Shown: positions 1 to 9,460 of the stretch, in pieces
Numbering within the stretch: position 1 is the first letter of the stretch
Layout of the letters: each line of letters starts with the position of its first letter
Assembly (NCBI RefSeq): GCF_046614675.1
Contig: NZ_JBKKJT010000004.1
Coordinates: 416,415-480,414 of the forward strand
DNA: 64,000 nt
Reading direction: 5' to 3'
DNA from: Chryseobacterium cupriresistens
Lineage (GTDB): Bacteria; Bacteroidota; Bacteroidia; Flavobacteriales; Weeksellaceae
Position numbers and translations under genes: made by a program
Notes under the pieces: generated by a model
Database searches by the model: none
What the model saw: only the letters and a program-made list of their open reading frames with translations
What the model was told of the DNA's origin: nothing

Positions 1-391
1 GCTCTATTTCAGTATTGGCTTCCATGGCTCCGATATTGGTGTACCGGCTTACTTTGTCTACACCAGCTCCGGCTTTTAAACCTACAGAAGGAAGATATTC
101 ACCTTTTCTGGCTTTGATTTCATTTTTAGACATTTCAATTTCCTGAAGAACAATATTCAGTTCCTGATTATTCTGAAGAGCCTGGGTAATCAGTTCCTGA
201 AGATGCGGATCACTGAAATATTCATTCCATTTCATTTTTCCGGTATTGATGGTGTCATTTTCTGCTGAACCATATTTTTCAGGAACAGTTTTGTTCTCAG
301 TACGTTGTGCTATTTCTATAGGTTTACAGGCAGTAAGACTTAATAAGAAGACTGCCAGACCTGCATATTGATATATTTTTCTTTTATTCAT
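1..391 (-). CDS. RND efflux outer-membrane factor (TolC/OprM/NodT type), N-terminal part only
   Basis: This is the outer-membrane channel subunit of a tripartite efflux pump; it runs off the left edge, so only the first 130 residues are visible. The start is the ATG whose first base is 391, giving MNKRKIYQYAGLAVFLLSLTAC, a lipoprotein signal with lipobox LTAC. After it come the features expected of the NodT/OprM family: KWNEYFSDPHLQELITQALQ, then NNQELNIVLQEIE, the start of the first periplasmic helical pair. The start overlaps the end of the pump gene by 8 bp, showing translational coupling and one operon (adaptor, pump, channel). Family assignment is firm from the N-terminal pattern; the substrate cannot be told. 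Confidence 0.85.
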   Translation of the reverse strand, partial: MNKRKIYQYAGLAVFLLSLTACKPIEIAQRTENKTVPEKYGSAENDTINTGKMKWNEYFSDPHLQELITQALQNNQELNIVLQEIEMSKNEIKARKGEYLPSVGLKAGAGVDKVSRYTNIGAMEANTEIE

Positions 392-3300
392 AATGGATCA
401 TGTCTTCGCTTAATGGAGATTCATCTTCGTCTTTAATCATTTTTTTACCATCAGACCACTTGGCAAATATGTAATAGAGCCCGGGAATTACTATCACTCC
501 GAATAAAGTTCCGATCAGCATTCCGCCCAGTGAGGAAGCACCGATAGTATGGTTTCCGATGGCCCCGGCGCCCCTTGCAAAAACAAGCGGAACCAATCCT
601 GCAATAAAGGCAAAAGAAGTCATCAGGATCGGTCTGAAACGGGCTTTGGAACCTTCTACAGCAGCTTCAAGAATAGAATCTCCTGCTTGGCGTCTTTTCA
701 CGGCAAATTCTACAATAAGTACTGCGTTTTTACCCAGTAATCCGATAATCATGATCAATCCTACCTGCGCGTAGATGTCATTTTCCAGTCCCATCGCTTT
801 TAATAACAAGAAAGACCCGAAAACTCCCACCGGTAAAGAGCAAAGTACCGCAAACGGAATAAGGAAACTTTCATATTGTGCCGCCAGAACCAGATACACA
901 AATACCAAAACAACAAGGAATACATAGATCGCTTCATTACCACGTTGCGCCTCATCATAAGACAATCCTTCCCATGCCACTTTGTATCCGTGAGGAAGTG
1001 TTTTGGCCGCTGTTTCGTTGATAGCCTGAATAGCATCTGCCGTTGTATACCCTGCAGCCGGAAGTCCGCGGATTGCAGCAGAATTGTACATGTTGTAACG
1101 GGTGATTTCATTAGGTCCCTGTGTCTTTTTCATTGTCATGAATGCGGAATAAGGGACCATTTCATCACGGTCATTTTTCACATACAGATTCATGATATCT
1201 GTAGGAAGTCTTCTGAATTCCGGGGACGACTGTACATATACTTTGAAGAACTGTCCGAAACGGATAAAGCCCTGTTCATAGGTACTACCGATCAGAATGT
1301 TGAGGTTGTCCATCGCTTTTCCGATAGAAACTCCTTTCTGCATCGCTGCATTATTATCAAATACCAGCTCATACTGAGGATAATTAGCCGCAAAAAAGGT
1401 GAAGACTCCTGAAAGCTCCTTACGTTTTTTAAGCTGTGCGATGAAATCTTTATTGGCTTTATCAAATTCCTGATAATCGGTAGTTCTGTTCAGATCAAGC
1501 AATCTCATGGAGAAACCTCCCGAAGATCCGAATCCCGGTACAGCCGGCGGTTCAAAGAACTCAATGGTAGCTCCAAGGTCTTTTGATTTTTCTTCCAGTT
1601 CTTCCATGATCTCCTTCACAGAATGATCACGGTCGTTCCAGCTTTTAAGGTTGATCAGACAGGTTCCTGCATTCGAACCACGGCCTTCCGTCATGATTTC
1701 ATATCCTGCCAGGGATGATACAGATTCCACACCGTTTACTCCCATACAGATTTTCTGTAATGTTCTGGAAACCTTATTCGTCTGCTCAAGAGTAGAACCC
1801 GGAGGAGTCTGGATGATGGCATAGATAGTTCCCTGGTCTTCATTCGGGATAAACCCGCCCGGAAGAACCTTATTGATCATCACAATTCCGGCACAGAATG
1901 CGATCAGAATTCCCCATGTTACCACCTTTCGGCTTACGATTTTTCTAAGGAATGAAGCATATTTTCCGGTTACTTTATCAAAACCGCTATTGAATGAGTC
2001 TAAAGCTTTGGTGAAAATATTGGCTTTTTTAGGCTTTCCATGGTGGTTTTTCAATAACATTGCGGCCAAAACAGGAGTCAGCGTAAGGGCTACTACCGCT
2101 GAAATCACAATAGAACTCGCCATAGTAATCGAAAACTGACGGTAGAAAGTTCCCACCGGACCCGTCATAAATGAAATAGGAATGAATACAGCTACCATCA
2201 CGGCTGTAATGGCAATAATAGCACCCGCAATTTCACCCATCACTTCTTTTACTGCTTTATAAGGCGAAATATTACTGTCTTCCATTTTGGCGTGAACAGC
2301 CTCAATGACAACAATCGCGTTGTCAACCACAATACCGATCGCCAGTACCAAAGCAAAAAGGGTAACAAGGTTGATGGTTAACCCAAAGAATTGGATCACA
2401 AAGAAAGTTCCGATCAAAGAAACCGGCACGGCAATAATAGGAATCAGCGTAGAACGCCAGTCGCCAAGGAAAATGAAAACTACAATGGCCACCAGAATAA
2501 ATGCATCTCTTAAGGTATGTATCACCTGTTCAATAGAAGCATCAAGAAACTGGGATACGTCATAACTGATTTTATAATCAACACCCGGAGGAAAGTTCCC
2601 TTTCATTTCTGCCAGTTTCGCTTTCACATCTCTGATCACGTCATTGGCATTACTTCCGTAGTTTTGTTTCAATACAATGGAAGCAGAAGGATGCCCGTCA
2701 AGGTTGGAATAAATATCAAAGAATTCACTTCCAAGCTCTACCTTGGCAATATCTTTCAGTTTCACATTTTCACCTTCGGCATTGGAACGCACGATAATAT
2801 TTTCATATTCTTCCGGTTTGTTGTATTGCCCTTTATAAGTCAGTACATATTCCAGTGACTGTGCTGCAATACCGGAACTTTGTCCGATTCTCCCCGGGCG
2901 TCCGATGATACTTTGTTCGCCGATAGCTTTCATCACCTCATCTACAGAGATGTCATAAGCACGCATACGGTCAGGGTTCAGCCAGATACGCATGGCATAT
3001 CTTCGGCTACCCAGGATCTGCGATTTTGCAATCCCGTGGATACGGTTAATTTCCGGGATGATATTCACCATAGAGTAGTTGTACAGGAATTTTTCATCCA
3101 TACTTTTATTCGTGCTGTAAAGGTTCACGTACATCAGCATACTGGGCTGAATCGGGTTGACAACAACTCCTTCTTTCTGTACCAGTTCCGGTAATAAAGG
3201 CATTACCTGGTCCACTCGGGTTTTTACCAGAACGACTGCCTCATTCGGATCGGTTCCGGGATCAAAGACAACGTTCACGGTAGCTTCCCCGGCACTGGTG

Positions 3301-3545
3301 GCATCGGTGGTGATGTAACGCATTCCCTGAACTCCATTGATGGCATTTTCAATCGTAATCAAAGATGATTTTACCAATACATCTGCACTCGCGCCGGGAT
3401 AGGCAATAGAAACGGCTACGGTGGTAGGGGCAATTTTTGGAAACTGTTCCGTAGGAAGCTGCTTCATGGCGATACCTCCCATAAACAGGATCACAACCGA
3501 TATCACAATGGCGAAAACCGGTCGGTGTATTACTTTTTTAAACAT
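384..3545 (-). CDS. RND multidrug efflux pump, HAE1/AcrB family inner-membrane subunit
   Basis: A 1053-aa inner-membrane proton antiporter of the AcrB/MexB type, full length for the family. Visible features are a first transmembrane helix right after the MFKKVIHRP start, a large periplasmic loop, the TM4 motif GIVVDNAIVVIEAV near residue 405, and the second-half motif GLLGKNAVLIVEFA carrying the conserved TM10 lysine. At the proton-relay pair the second aspartate of AcrB (DD) is Asn here (DN); to my knowledge this variant is not rare in the family, so it is not evidence of inactivity. It lies 15 bp after the adaptor gene and overlaps the outer-membrane factor by 8 bp. Likely role: export of drugs, detergents or bile-like compounds; the actual substrate is not readable. 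Confidence 0.95.
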   Translation of the reverse strand: MFKKVIHRPVFAIVISVVILFMGGIAMKQLPTEQFPKIAPTTVAVSIAYPGASADVLVKSSLITIENAINGVQGMRYITTDATSAGEATVNVVFDPGTDPNEAVVLVKTRVDQVMPLLPELVQKEGVVVNPIQPSMLMYVNLYSTNKSMDEKFLYNYSMVNIIPEINRIHGIAKSQILGSRRYAMRIWLNPDRMRAYDISVDEVMKAIGEQSIIGRPGRIGQSSGIAAQSLEYVLTYKGQYNKPEEYENIIVRSNAEGENVKLKDIAKVELGSEFFDIYSNLDGHPSASIVLKQNYGSNANDVIRDVKAKLAEMKGNFPPGVDYKISYDVSQFLDASIEQVIHTLRDAFILVAIVVFIFLGDWRSTLIPIIAVPVSLIGTFFVIQFFGLTINLVTLFALVLAIGIVVDNAIVVIEAVHAKMEDSNISPYKAVKEVMGEIAGAIIAITAVMVAVFIPISFMTGPVGTFYRQFSITMASSIVISAVVALTLTPVLAAMLLKNHHGKPKKANIFTKALDSFNSGFDKVTGKYASFLRKIVSRKVVTWGILIAFCAGIVMINKVLPGGFIPNEDQGTIYAIIQTPPGSTLEQTNKVSRTLQKICMGVNGVESVSSLAGYEIMTEGRGSNAGTCLINLKSWNDRDHSVKEIMEELEEKSKDLGATIEFFEPPAVPGFGSSGGFSMRLLDLNRTTDYQEFDKANKDFIAQLKKRKELSGVFTFFAANYPQYELVFDNNAAMQKGVSIGKAMDNLNILIGSTYEQGFIRFGQFFKVYVQSSPEFRRLPTDIMNLYVKNDRDEMVPYSAFMTMKKTQGPNEITRYNMYNSAAIRGLPAAGYTTADAIQAINETAAKTLPHGYKVAWEGLSYDEAQRGNEAIYVFLVVLVFVYLVLAAQYESFLIPFAVLCSLPVGVFGSFLLLKAMGLENDIYAQVGLIMIIGLLGKNAVLIVEFAVKRRQAGDSILEAAVEGSKARFRPILMTSFAFIAGLVPLVFARGAGAIGNHTIGASSLGGMLIGTLFGVIVIPGLYYIFAKWSDGKKMIKDEDESPLSEDMIHYE

Positions 3546-3560
3546 AATGCTGCTTTTGGG

Positions 3561-4646
3561 TTACTCGGCGTACAGATCCAGGTTCGACATTACTTTTTCA
3601 GGCTTTTGGTATTTTGAACTGATCTTTTGATTTTCCTGTACCATTCTAAGACCTTCCAAAAGGATTCTGTCATCCTTTCCAAGTCCTGACGCCACTACAT
3701 AAATATGCGGTAATTCGGCAGCCACTTTTATTTCTCTTGCATGTACTTTACCATCTTTACCGATCACATAAACATATTTCTTTTCCAGTTCCTCGAAAGT
3801 CGCTTTCTGTGGAATCATCATTGCATTGGCATAAGGTGAGGTGATAACGATGTTTCCGGTTTCACCATATCTCAACAGTCCCTTCGGGTTCGGAAAAGTA
3901 GCCCTGTAAGCAATATTTCCGGTTTCATTGTCAAAATCAGACTCTATGGTTTGTACGATACCGTCTTGTGTAAACTCTTTGCCATTGGCCATTCTTAAAC
4001 GTACATGCATTGGATTATTATCCTTTTTGGCATCCATCTGATTAAGATATTCAGCTTCCGGTACATTGAAATATACCCACATTTTGCTGTTGTCGGAAAG
4101 TTCAGTTACAAGCTCGCCTTCATCTACAAGGCTTCCTTTACGTACGTGTAGCTTTCCTACAATTCCATTGAAAGGAGCACGGATTTCTGTAAATTTTAAA
4201 TGGGTATTCATTGAAGCAAGTTCGGCCAGTGCTTTTTCATACCTTGCTTTAGCCATAGCCATTTCCTGAGGGGCAACAATGTTTTTGTCAGAAAGGTTTT
4301 TGGTATTCTGATATTCGATTTGCGCGTATTTGGATTCCGCTTTGGCACGGTTTACATCAGATTCATAAAGATTAGGCATGATTTTGAACAGCAGCTGCCC
4401 TTTTTGTACAAACTGCCCTTCATCTACATAAATAGACTGGATGTATCCTTTTTCCTGAGCTCGAAGCTCAATATGATTAATAGAACGGATTTGCGCAACA
4501 TAATCTTTGTTCACCAAAGTATCTTTGATAAGCGGGCTTGTTACGTTGAATGACGCTGCTTCTGTTTTTTCCTTTTTTTCAGATTGACAGCTTACAAACA
4601 AGAGAATAAGGCACAAGTTGATATACATGAGACTTTTCTTGACCAT
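3561..4646 (-). CDS. RND efflux periplasmic adaptor (membrane fusion protein, AcrA type)
   Basis: A 361-aa periplasmic adaptor that bridges the inner-membrane pump and the outer-membrane channel. The N-terminus MVKKSLMYINLCLILLFVSC is a lipoprotein signal with the lipidated Cys at residue 20. The order of domains is as in AcrA: a half lipoyl motif (RAQEKGYIQSIYVDEGQFVQKGQLLF, seen around residues 60-90), a helical hairpin rich in Lys/Glu/Ala (about 95-145), the second half lipoyl (IRAPFNGIVGKLHVRKGSLV, about 155-180), then beta-barrel and membrane-proximal domains. First gene of the three-gene minus-strand operon. No TetR-like repressor is next to it, so its control is not visible here. Confidence 0.94.
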   Translation of the reverse strand: MVKKSLMYINLCLILLFVSCQSEKKEKTEAASFNVTSPLIKDTLVNKDYVAQIRSINHIELRAQEKGYIQSIYVDEGQFVQKGQLLFKIMPNLYESDVNRAKAESKYAQIEYQNTKNLSDKNIVAPQEMAMAKARYEKALAELASMNTHLKFTEIRAPFNGIVGKLHVRKGSLVDEGELVTELSDNSKMWVYFNVPEAEYLNQMDAKKDNNPMHVRLRMANGKEFTQDGIVQTIESDFDNETGNIAYRATFPNPKGLLRYGETGNIVITSPYANAMMIPQKATFEELEKKYVYVIGKDGKVHAREIKVAAELPHIYVVASGLGKDDRILLEGLRMVQENQKISSKYQKPEKVMSNLDLYAE

Positions 4647-4750
4647 GATAATATATTGTTTTATAATAATTTATAATTGAAAAAATAGTGTCATCGGCTC
4701 TCATAACAGAGTATGAAAGCGGATAAGGTTTTCGAAAAAATTAGTATAAA

Positions 4751-5209
4751 TCACAGTCGGATGACCCTGTACTGGAGGTACAGATCATCATGTAAGGTCT
4801 TTAAATGTTCTGATTGGGCAAGTGAAACAGCGATTTGTCTGTTGTGAAATGTAGTAACGAAACCTGAAATCAGATGCCAGAAACCATCTTTGAAAAGGGC
4901 AAGAAGCTCGGTAGAACCGGAGGTCTCTACGTTGTCATCATTTTCATTGTCGTTTTCAGAAAGATTAGCTCTGATTTTGTTGTACAGGGGATGGCTGACA
5001 CTGTAAGTATCATGAGCTTCATTATTTTTAAGAAAGGCAAAAGAGTCTTTGAAGCTCTTTTTTTCGTGAACAAGAAGATCGGTGGTAAAATGAAGATCGG
5101 AAGAAATATCCGTTGAAATATACTGCTGAATTTGCCCATAATACCATCCTAAAACGGTAAGCATCGCAAATAACAAGCTGTACAAATATTGATAAAATCT
5201 TTTCCGCAT
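4751..5209 (-). CDS. Small membrane-anchored protein of unknown function
   Basis: A 152-aa protein upstream of the efflux operon and on the same strand, with about 100 bp between them. The start used is the ATG at 5209, giving MRKRFYQYLYSLLFAMLTVLGW: a basic tip followed by one hydrophobic helix, which reads as an uncleaved anchor or a signal peptide. A longer reading frame to 5248 exists but would bury the basic tip. The rest is soluble, with an Asp/Asn/Glu-rich stretch (about residues 90-105) and a C-terminus ending LQYRVIRL. I do not recognise a domain. It may be co-transcribed with the efflux genes, but nothing in it shows a role in transport. Confidence 0.6.
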   Translation of the reverse strand: MRKRFYQYLYSLLFAMLTVLGWYYGQIQQYISTDISSDLHFTTDLLVHEKKSFKDSFAFLKNNEAHDTYSVSHPLYNKIRANLSENDNENDDNVETSGSTELLALFKDGFWHLISGFVTTFHNRQIAVSLAQSEHLKTLHDDLYLQYRVIRL

Positions 5210-5609
5210 CCCAGAGACAAAGGTAATTAAACTTAAAAATAGGTGCAACGGCTAAAGATTAAAAAAGTGTTAAAAATTAGGCTGTTTCATTGAAAAAATA
5301 AATGAAATTGCGATGAACTAGGTTGTGAGCATCCATAATCCTTCACCAAACTGTTTAAAAATAATACCAGTCTTTCTCCTCTGCATTTCAGAACCTCTTT
5401 CCCGTAAAGAAGGATAAATAATCTTTGATCAATATTAGTCTGCAGCATTGATGTTGCATACTTTTTATTTCATTATAATTACCTGGAGATTTTAAAAATT
5501 TTAATATTATTTTTGAATTAGCTTTATTTTGCACAATTTTTGCTGTAAAAAGCTACTTTTAACGGTTAAAGCATAGCCGATAGTACAAAAAATTCCTCCA
5601 ATATTTATT
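5210..5609. other. 400-bp intergenic region between divergent genes
   Basis: This region separates the minus-strand small membrane protein from the plus-strand adenosine deaminase. It is AT-rich and contains no open frame with family-like features on either strand. It must hold the promoters of both genes; a clean TAnnTTTG element with matching TTG could not be fixed with confidence. I see no repeat, tRNA or riboswitch-like fold. Confidence 0.5.
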
Positions 5610-7118
5610 ATGATGAAAAAATACCTTATATATATATCACTTTTTGGAGCACCCTTATTTTGGGGGCAAGGTAAAGTGACCGAAAAATCTGCATACCAAC
5701 AGAAACTGGCATTATCAGAGACAGAAAATGCATTAATGGCATTTGATGCTGATATAAAATTGTCCGATGAAGAAATCGCTTTGGATAAAAAACTATTCCA
5801 GATTCGTAAACAGTTTCTCAGTGATTCGGAAGCAAAGAAAATATCTTTATATAACAGCTCTTTTAATGAATTAAAACCATTAATAGAAAGCAGCAAGCTG
5901 TTTGAAATTCTTCAGACAATGCCGAAAGGAGGTTTGCTGCATACCCACAGCGGTGGAATAACAGATGTGAAATGGATCATTTCAGCTGCAAGGAAATATG
6001 AGGAATGTTATGTTTACGATCAGAAAGACAACAATCAGTTCATTTTCGGACAGCTGGCCTTTTTTGAAAAAGGAAAAGTCCCGGCCGGATTTGTAAACCT
6101 TGATAAAAAGCTTACTTCGAACCCTGGTTTTGAAAAAGAACTGCAGGATCTTCTTACGCTGAAACGTGATAGCCTTTGCTCTTATACAGATTATTGGATT
6201 GAATTTGAAAAACGTTTTAAACGTATCAGTTTACTGCTTCCATACCGTCCTTTCTTTAAAGCATATTATCTGAAAGGATTTCAGGATTTGATCAAAGACA
6301 ACGTACAGCACGTAGAAATCAGATATATCTTTGATGAGCTTTATGATTTTCAGCATGGAAAATATCCTTTGAAAACTTCTGTCACAGATCTGCAGGACAT
6401 TCTTAAAGAAGTACACCAGTCAGATCCGCAGTTTACCCTGAAACTGATCTATTCAAGCTTTAAATTCCTCGATAATGAAAGTATCGGGAAACAGCTGGAA
6501 ACGGCATTTAAAATGAAGAAAGAATTTCCGGATATGATCTCAGGCTTTGACCTTGTAGCGGATGAAGCAGCAGGTCATCATATCAGTTTTTTTGAAAAAA
6601 GCTGGGCAAAAATGAATGAACTTAGTACAAAGTATAAGGTAGAGCTGCCTCTTTTCCTTCATGCCGGAGAAAGCAATTCTATGTTGAATACAAATGTTCT
6701 GGATGTAGCACCGCTCAATAATAAAAGAATCGGTCATGGACTGAATCTCATCTATTTTCCAAAAACCATGGATCAGATCAGAAAACAGGATAAATTGGTG
6801 GAAGTGAGCCCGATCAGTAATCAGATCTTAGGATATGTAAGTGATCTGAGGAATCATCCGGCAAGAGTTTTATTAAGTAACGGAGTACAGTGTTCCATCA
6901 GCAGTGATGACCCTTCTGTCTATGGATATACCGGTCTCAGCTATGATTTCTGGGTAACACAGGTGTATTGGGAGCTGGATGTGAAAGCCCTGAAAAAACT
7001 GGTTTTCAATTCTATTAATTATTCTTCTATGAATGATAATGAGAAAACGAAAGCTGCAGCTTACCTGAACCAGCAGTGGAATGATTTTGTTCAGAAAACA
7101 AATCAGAAATTAAATTAA
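5610..7118 (+). CDS. Secreted adenosine deaminase, ADGF/ADA2-like
   Basis: A 502-aa enzyme that deaminates adenosine to inosine. The N-terminus MMKKYLIYISLFGAPLFWGQ is a signal peptide, so it should act in the periplasm or outside the cell; a second ATG at 5613 would serve equally. All catalytic elements are visible: zinc ligands H111 and H113 in MPKGGLLHTHSGG, the HAGES motif (third zinc His and the catalytic Glu region), the IGHG motif, and SSDDP near the C-terminus. The long N-terminal extension before the HTH motif and the signal peptide fit the ADGF/CECR1 branch rather than the short cytosolic Add branch. The gene stands alone and ends in a strong hairpin terminator. Likely role: salvage of external purines, or removal of extracellular adenosine. 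Confidence 0.88.
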   Translation: MMKKYLIYISLFGAPLFWGQGKVTEKSAYQQKLALSETENALMAFDADIKLSDEEIALDKKLFQIRKQFLSDSEAKKISLYNSSFNELKPLIESSKLFEILQTMPKGGLLHTHSGGITDVKWIISAARKYEECYVYDQKDNNQFIFGQLAFFEKGKVPAGFVNLDKKLTSNPGFEKELQDLLTLKRDSLCSYTDYWIEFEKRFKRISLLLPYRPFFKAYYLKGFQDLIKDNVQHVEIRYIFDELYDFQHGKYPLKTSVTDLQDILKEVHQSDPQFTLKLIYSSFKFLDNESIGKQLETAFKMKKEFPDMISGFDLVADEAAGHHISFFEKSWAKMNELSTKYKVELPLFLHAGESNSMLNTNVLDVAPLNNKRIGHGLNLIYFPKTMDQIRKQDKLVEVSPISNQILGYVSDLRNHPARVLLSNGVQCSISSDDPSVYGYTGLSYDFWVTQVYWELDVKALKKLVFNSINYSSMNDNEKTKAAAYLNQQWNDFVQKTNQKLN

Positions 7119-7140
7119 TAGGATTCTTCCTGTAAAAATA

Positions 7141-7172
7141 AAATCGCATTATTGACCTCAATAATGCGATTT
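7141..7172. terminator. Bidirectional hairpin terminator between convergent genes
   Basis: A perfect 14-bp stem (AAATCGCATTATTG paired with its complement) around a 4-nt loop ACCT. It lies between the adenosine deaminase stop and the minus-strand glycosylase stop, with A/T-rich flanks on both sides, so it can end transcription from either direction. Confidence 0.85.
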
Positions 7173-7194
7173 ATCCTTTTAACAGATACATCTG

Positions 7195-8406
7195 TTACTT
7201 TTTAAACTTTGCTTTGGATAATTCTTTTTTTACAGATGTACTCAACTTTGGCGGACTTACTTTAGTCAGAGCCAAAGACTCACAGCCATTGAAAACAGCA
7301 AAACGTTTTACGGTTTCTACGAAAGGTTTTAGCCATAACCCTATGTCTACAGTATTGTTTTCAATATGCAGATGAATAAGCTCCAGTTTTTTTTCCTTTC
7401 TATGCGCTTTACAGTCAACCCTTCCGATAAACTGATCCCCAAACAGTATGGGTAAACAGAAATAGCCGTATTGTCTTTTTTCTTTTGGAGTATAGCATTC
7501 CAGGCGGAAATCAAAATCAAAGATCTGTTTGATTCTGTCCCGATGGATAATAGCGTTATCAAACGGAGACAAAAGCCAGATATTGGAATTTCCGGGATCA
7601 AATGTCTTTTCAAGAACATGGTTCAGCATAAAGACAGAAGATAATCCTTCTGTTTTCACCTGAGATATCAATCCTTCTTCAAGCATTGTCTGCAAGACCT
7701 TATTGACATCTTTCTTTACATCATTTCCCTTCCGAAGGTGTGTGATCTGCTTTAATGTAGTAAATCCATAAGCTCTCAGATTGGTTTTTACCAGATATTC
7801 TGCAAACTCAAGTGGAGTAGGTTCTGTAGTATCAATAGAAGAAGGTAAAACCCTCTCGGTGAGATCATATGTTTTCTGCATTCCCACACGTCCGCTTATC
7901 ATCAGGTCTCCCTGCATGAAAAGTCTTTCAAGAGCCAGCTTGGCAGGTTTCCAGTTCCACCAGCTTCCTGTCTTATGGCTTTCATTTTCAAAATCTCTCG
8001 CTCTTTTAGGGCCTTCGTTACGAATGGTGTCTCTCACATATTCCATTACCCTGTGATCAGCATTGTAGTAACGGGATTCTCCTCTTTTAATCATCAGCAT
8101 CTGAGGCAAAACATACCGGAAATCCTGCATAGGAAGATAAGACGCAGCATGAAACCAGTACTCAAATACCTTACGTTCTTCTACCAGTTCCTCCAGATAA
8201 TCTGCATGAAAATCAGGGATTCTTGTCCAGAGAGTATGATGATGAGCACGCTCCACCATAGATAAAGTATCGATCTGTATATATCCAAGGTGCTCCAAAG
8301 CCTTAAGAACCGCATCTTTTCCGGTTCCGAAAGGCGCGTGTTGCGTTAATCCCTGGCTATCCAGTGTTGCAAGTTTCAATTGTCCTGATGCCAACTTCTT
8401 TTCCAT
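7195..8406 (-). CDS. YcaQ/AlkX-type winged-helix DNA glycosylase
   Basis: A 403-aa member of the HTH_42 (YcaQ/AlkZ) superfamily, enzymes that remove bulky alkylated bases and unhook interstrand crosslinks. The N-terminus carries LGYIQIDTLSMVERAHHHTL, containing QID, the Q-hydrophobic-D form typical of AlkX/YcaQ; the AlkZ branch has QxQ. The winged-helix tandem follows, and the C-terminal region with FDFDFRLECYTPKEKRQYGY and FIGRVDCKAHR is typical of the family. Cytoplasmic, no signal peptide. It is convergent with the adenosine deaminase and shares its terminator. It stands alone, with no natural-product cluster next to it, which fits a housekeeping repair role more than self-resistance. Confidence 0.85.
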   Translation of the reverse strand: MEKKLASGQLKLATLDSQGLTQHAPFGTGKDAVLKALEHLGYIQIDTLSMVERAHHHTLWTRIPDFHADYLEELVEERKVFEYWFHAASYLPMQDFRYVLPQMLMIKRGESRYYNADHRVMEYVRDTIRNEGPKRARDFENESHKTGSWWNWKPAKLALERLFMQGDLMISGRVGMQKTYDLTERVLPSSIDTTEPTPLEFAEYLVKTNLRAYGFTTLKQITHLRKGNDVKKDVNKVLQTMLEEGLISQVKTEGLSSVFMLNHVLEKTFDPGNSNIWLLSPFDNAIIHRDRIKQIFDFDFRLECYTPKEKRQYGYFCLPILFGDQFIGRVDCKAHRKEKKLELIHLHIENNTVDIGLWLKPFVETVKRFAVFNGCESLALTKVSPPKLSTSVKKELSKAKFKK

Positions 8407-8512
8407 ATTTGAAATTCGGAGAAACAGCTTTTAAGATGTTTCTATCAAATATAGTGATTTAAGGGAAAAGCACTGAACAGGATCTGTTAATACTCGGGGC
8501 GGCTGGTTAAAA

Positions 8513-9460
8513 TCAGTTGTTTTGACGATTATCTCTTTTCAGCTCCCTTTCAATTTCATTCACATAGGGAAGGGGAGTAAGGTAACTTTCTTCAATATAT
8601 TGTCTGATACTTTCATCCGTTTTTTTGTTAACCTTCCTGATGAAAAGCTGATTACCGGATTTTAATGATTGAATATAATTGAATGTATTCTGTGTATTTT
8701 GAAAAAAGGAGGTCTCAAGTACTGCTCTTTTATCATCATTGACGATAATATCATTGAATGATGTGTTCATAAGAACAGTCTGAAAAAATGAATCTGCAGG
8801 TAAAAAAGTATGAAGATAATAGTCTTCAAAATCCATTACCATTTTGTTGTTGGTTAAAAATAAGCAGGTTTCTCTTGTAAACATAAACCATTTACCACCT
8901 ATATAAGGAATCACATCTTTCATAAAAGATCGTTTGTAGATGAAAGACGAGATCATATAAGCCAATTCCGTAAAGTGATTTTGTATTCTTTTCAGCGTGT
9001 CGGGTCTGTAAAACTTCTGATCATAATAAAAAAGATAATTCCTGCCTTTATTGATGGTAAGAAATTTACGGATAATATTTTGTGATTTCAGTGGATAATC
9101 TTCACCGCTCAGATTGATAAAATAATCCCATTCTTTACTTGCATTCAGGAGAAATTCCATAGCGTTCAATTCTGCCTGAACGATGTTGAAACCTCCCGAA
9201 ACTATATTCATACTGTCCAGAATATAGACATTGGGAAAATGAACGATATAAAGTTGTATTTCTTCAATGAACTCTTGTTTCGCTTTTTTATCAATATGGA
9301 TAAGATAAAACTGATCCCTTGTATAGATTTTCTCAAACATGTTTTTAAATACTTCAGGTTTATGATGTATCATAATGAAATAAGCAATTCTTACATGTGG
9401 GCCAGAATGGGATTCTAATATTCTGGGAGAAGGTTGGGGGATGGGGGAAGAAGTTTGCAT
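8513..9460 (-). CDS. Core-2/I-branching type glycosyltransferase (GT14-like)
   Basis: A 315-aa glycosyltransferase of the beta-1,6-N-acetylglucosaminyltransferase (Core-2/I-branching) family. Signs are VRIAYFIMIHHKPEVFKNMF at the start of the fold, FYLIHIDKKA (nucleotide-sugar side), a central NLSGEDYPLKSQ motif and YIGGKWFMFTRETC, in the order expected for the family. I use the first ATG at 9460; the frame can be read up to a TTG at 9496, and the first 25 residues are low in similarity and lie on a G-run-rich stretch, so the true start is uncertain. No transmembrane anchor is seen. The acceptor is unknown; a capsule, LPS or surface glycan is likely. No other glycan genes are adjacent. Confidence 0.8.
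   Translation of the reverse strand: MQTSSPIPQPSPRILESHSGPHVRIAYFIMIHHKPEVFKNMFEKIYTRDQFYLIHIDKKAKQEFIEEIQLYIVHFPNVYILDSMNIVSGGFNIVQAELNAMEFLLNASKEWDYFINLSGEDYPLKSQNIIRKFLTINKGRNYLFYYDQKFYRPDTLKRIQNHFTELAYMISSFIYKRSFMKDVIPYIGGKWFMFTRETCLFLTNNKMVMDFEDYYLHTFLPADSFFQTVLMNTSFNDIIVNDDKRAVLETSFFQNTQNTFNYIQSLKSGNQLFIRKVNKKTDESIRQYIEESYLTPLPYVNEIERELKRDNRQNN

Noticed and set aside
549..3194. Several plus-strand frames inside the RND pump gene (up to 178 codons)
   Set aside because: They are antisense shadows of a clear 1053-aa pump and have no signal, start context or family features.
9405..9460. G-runs at the start of the glycosyltransferase gene as a G-quadruplex
   Set aside because: Runs are less regular, and the stretch may be part of the coding region; the case is weaker than the one at 54678-54716.
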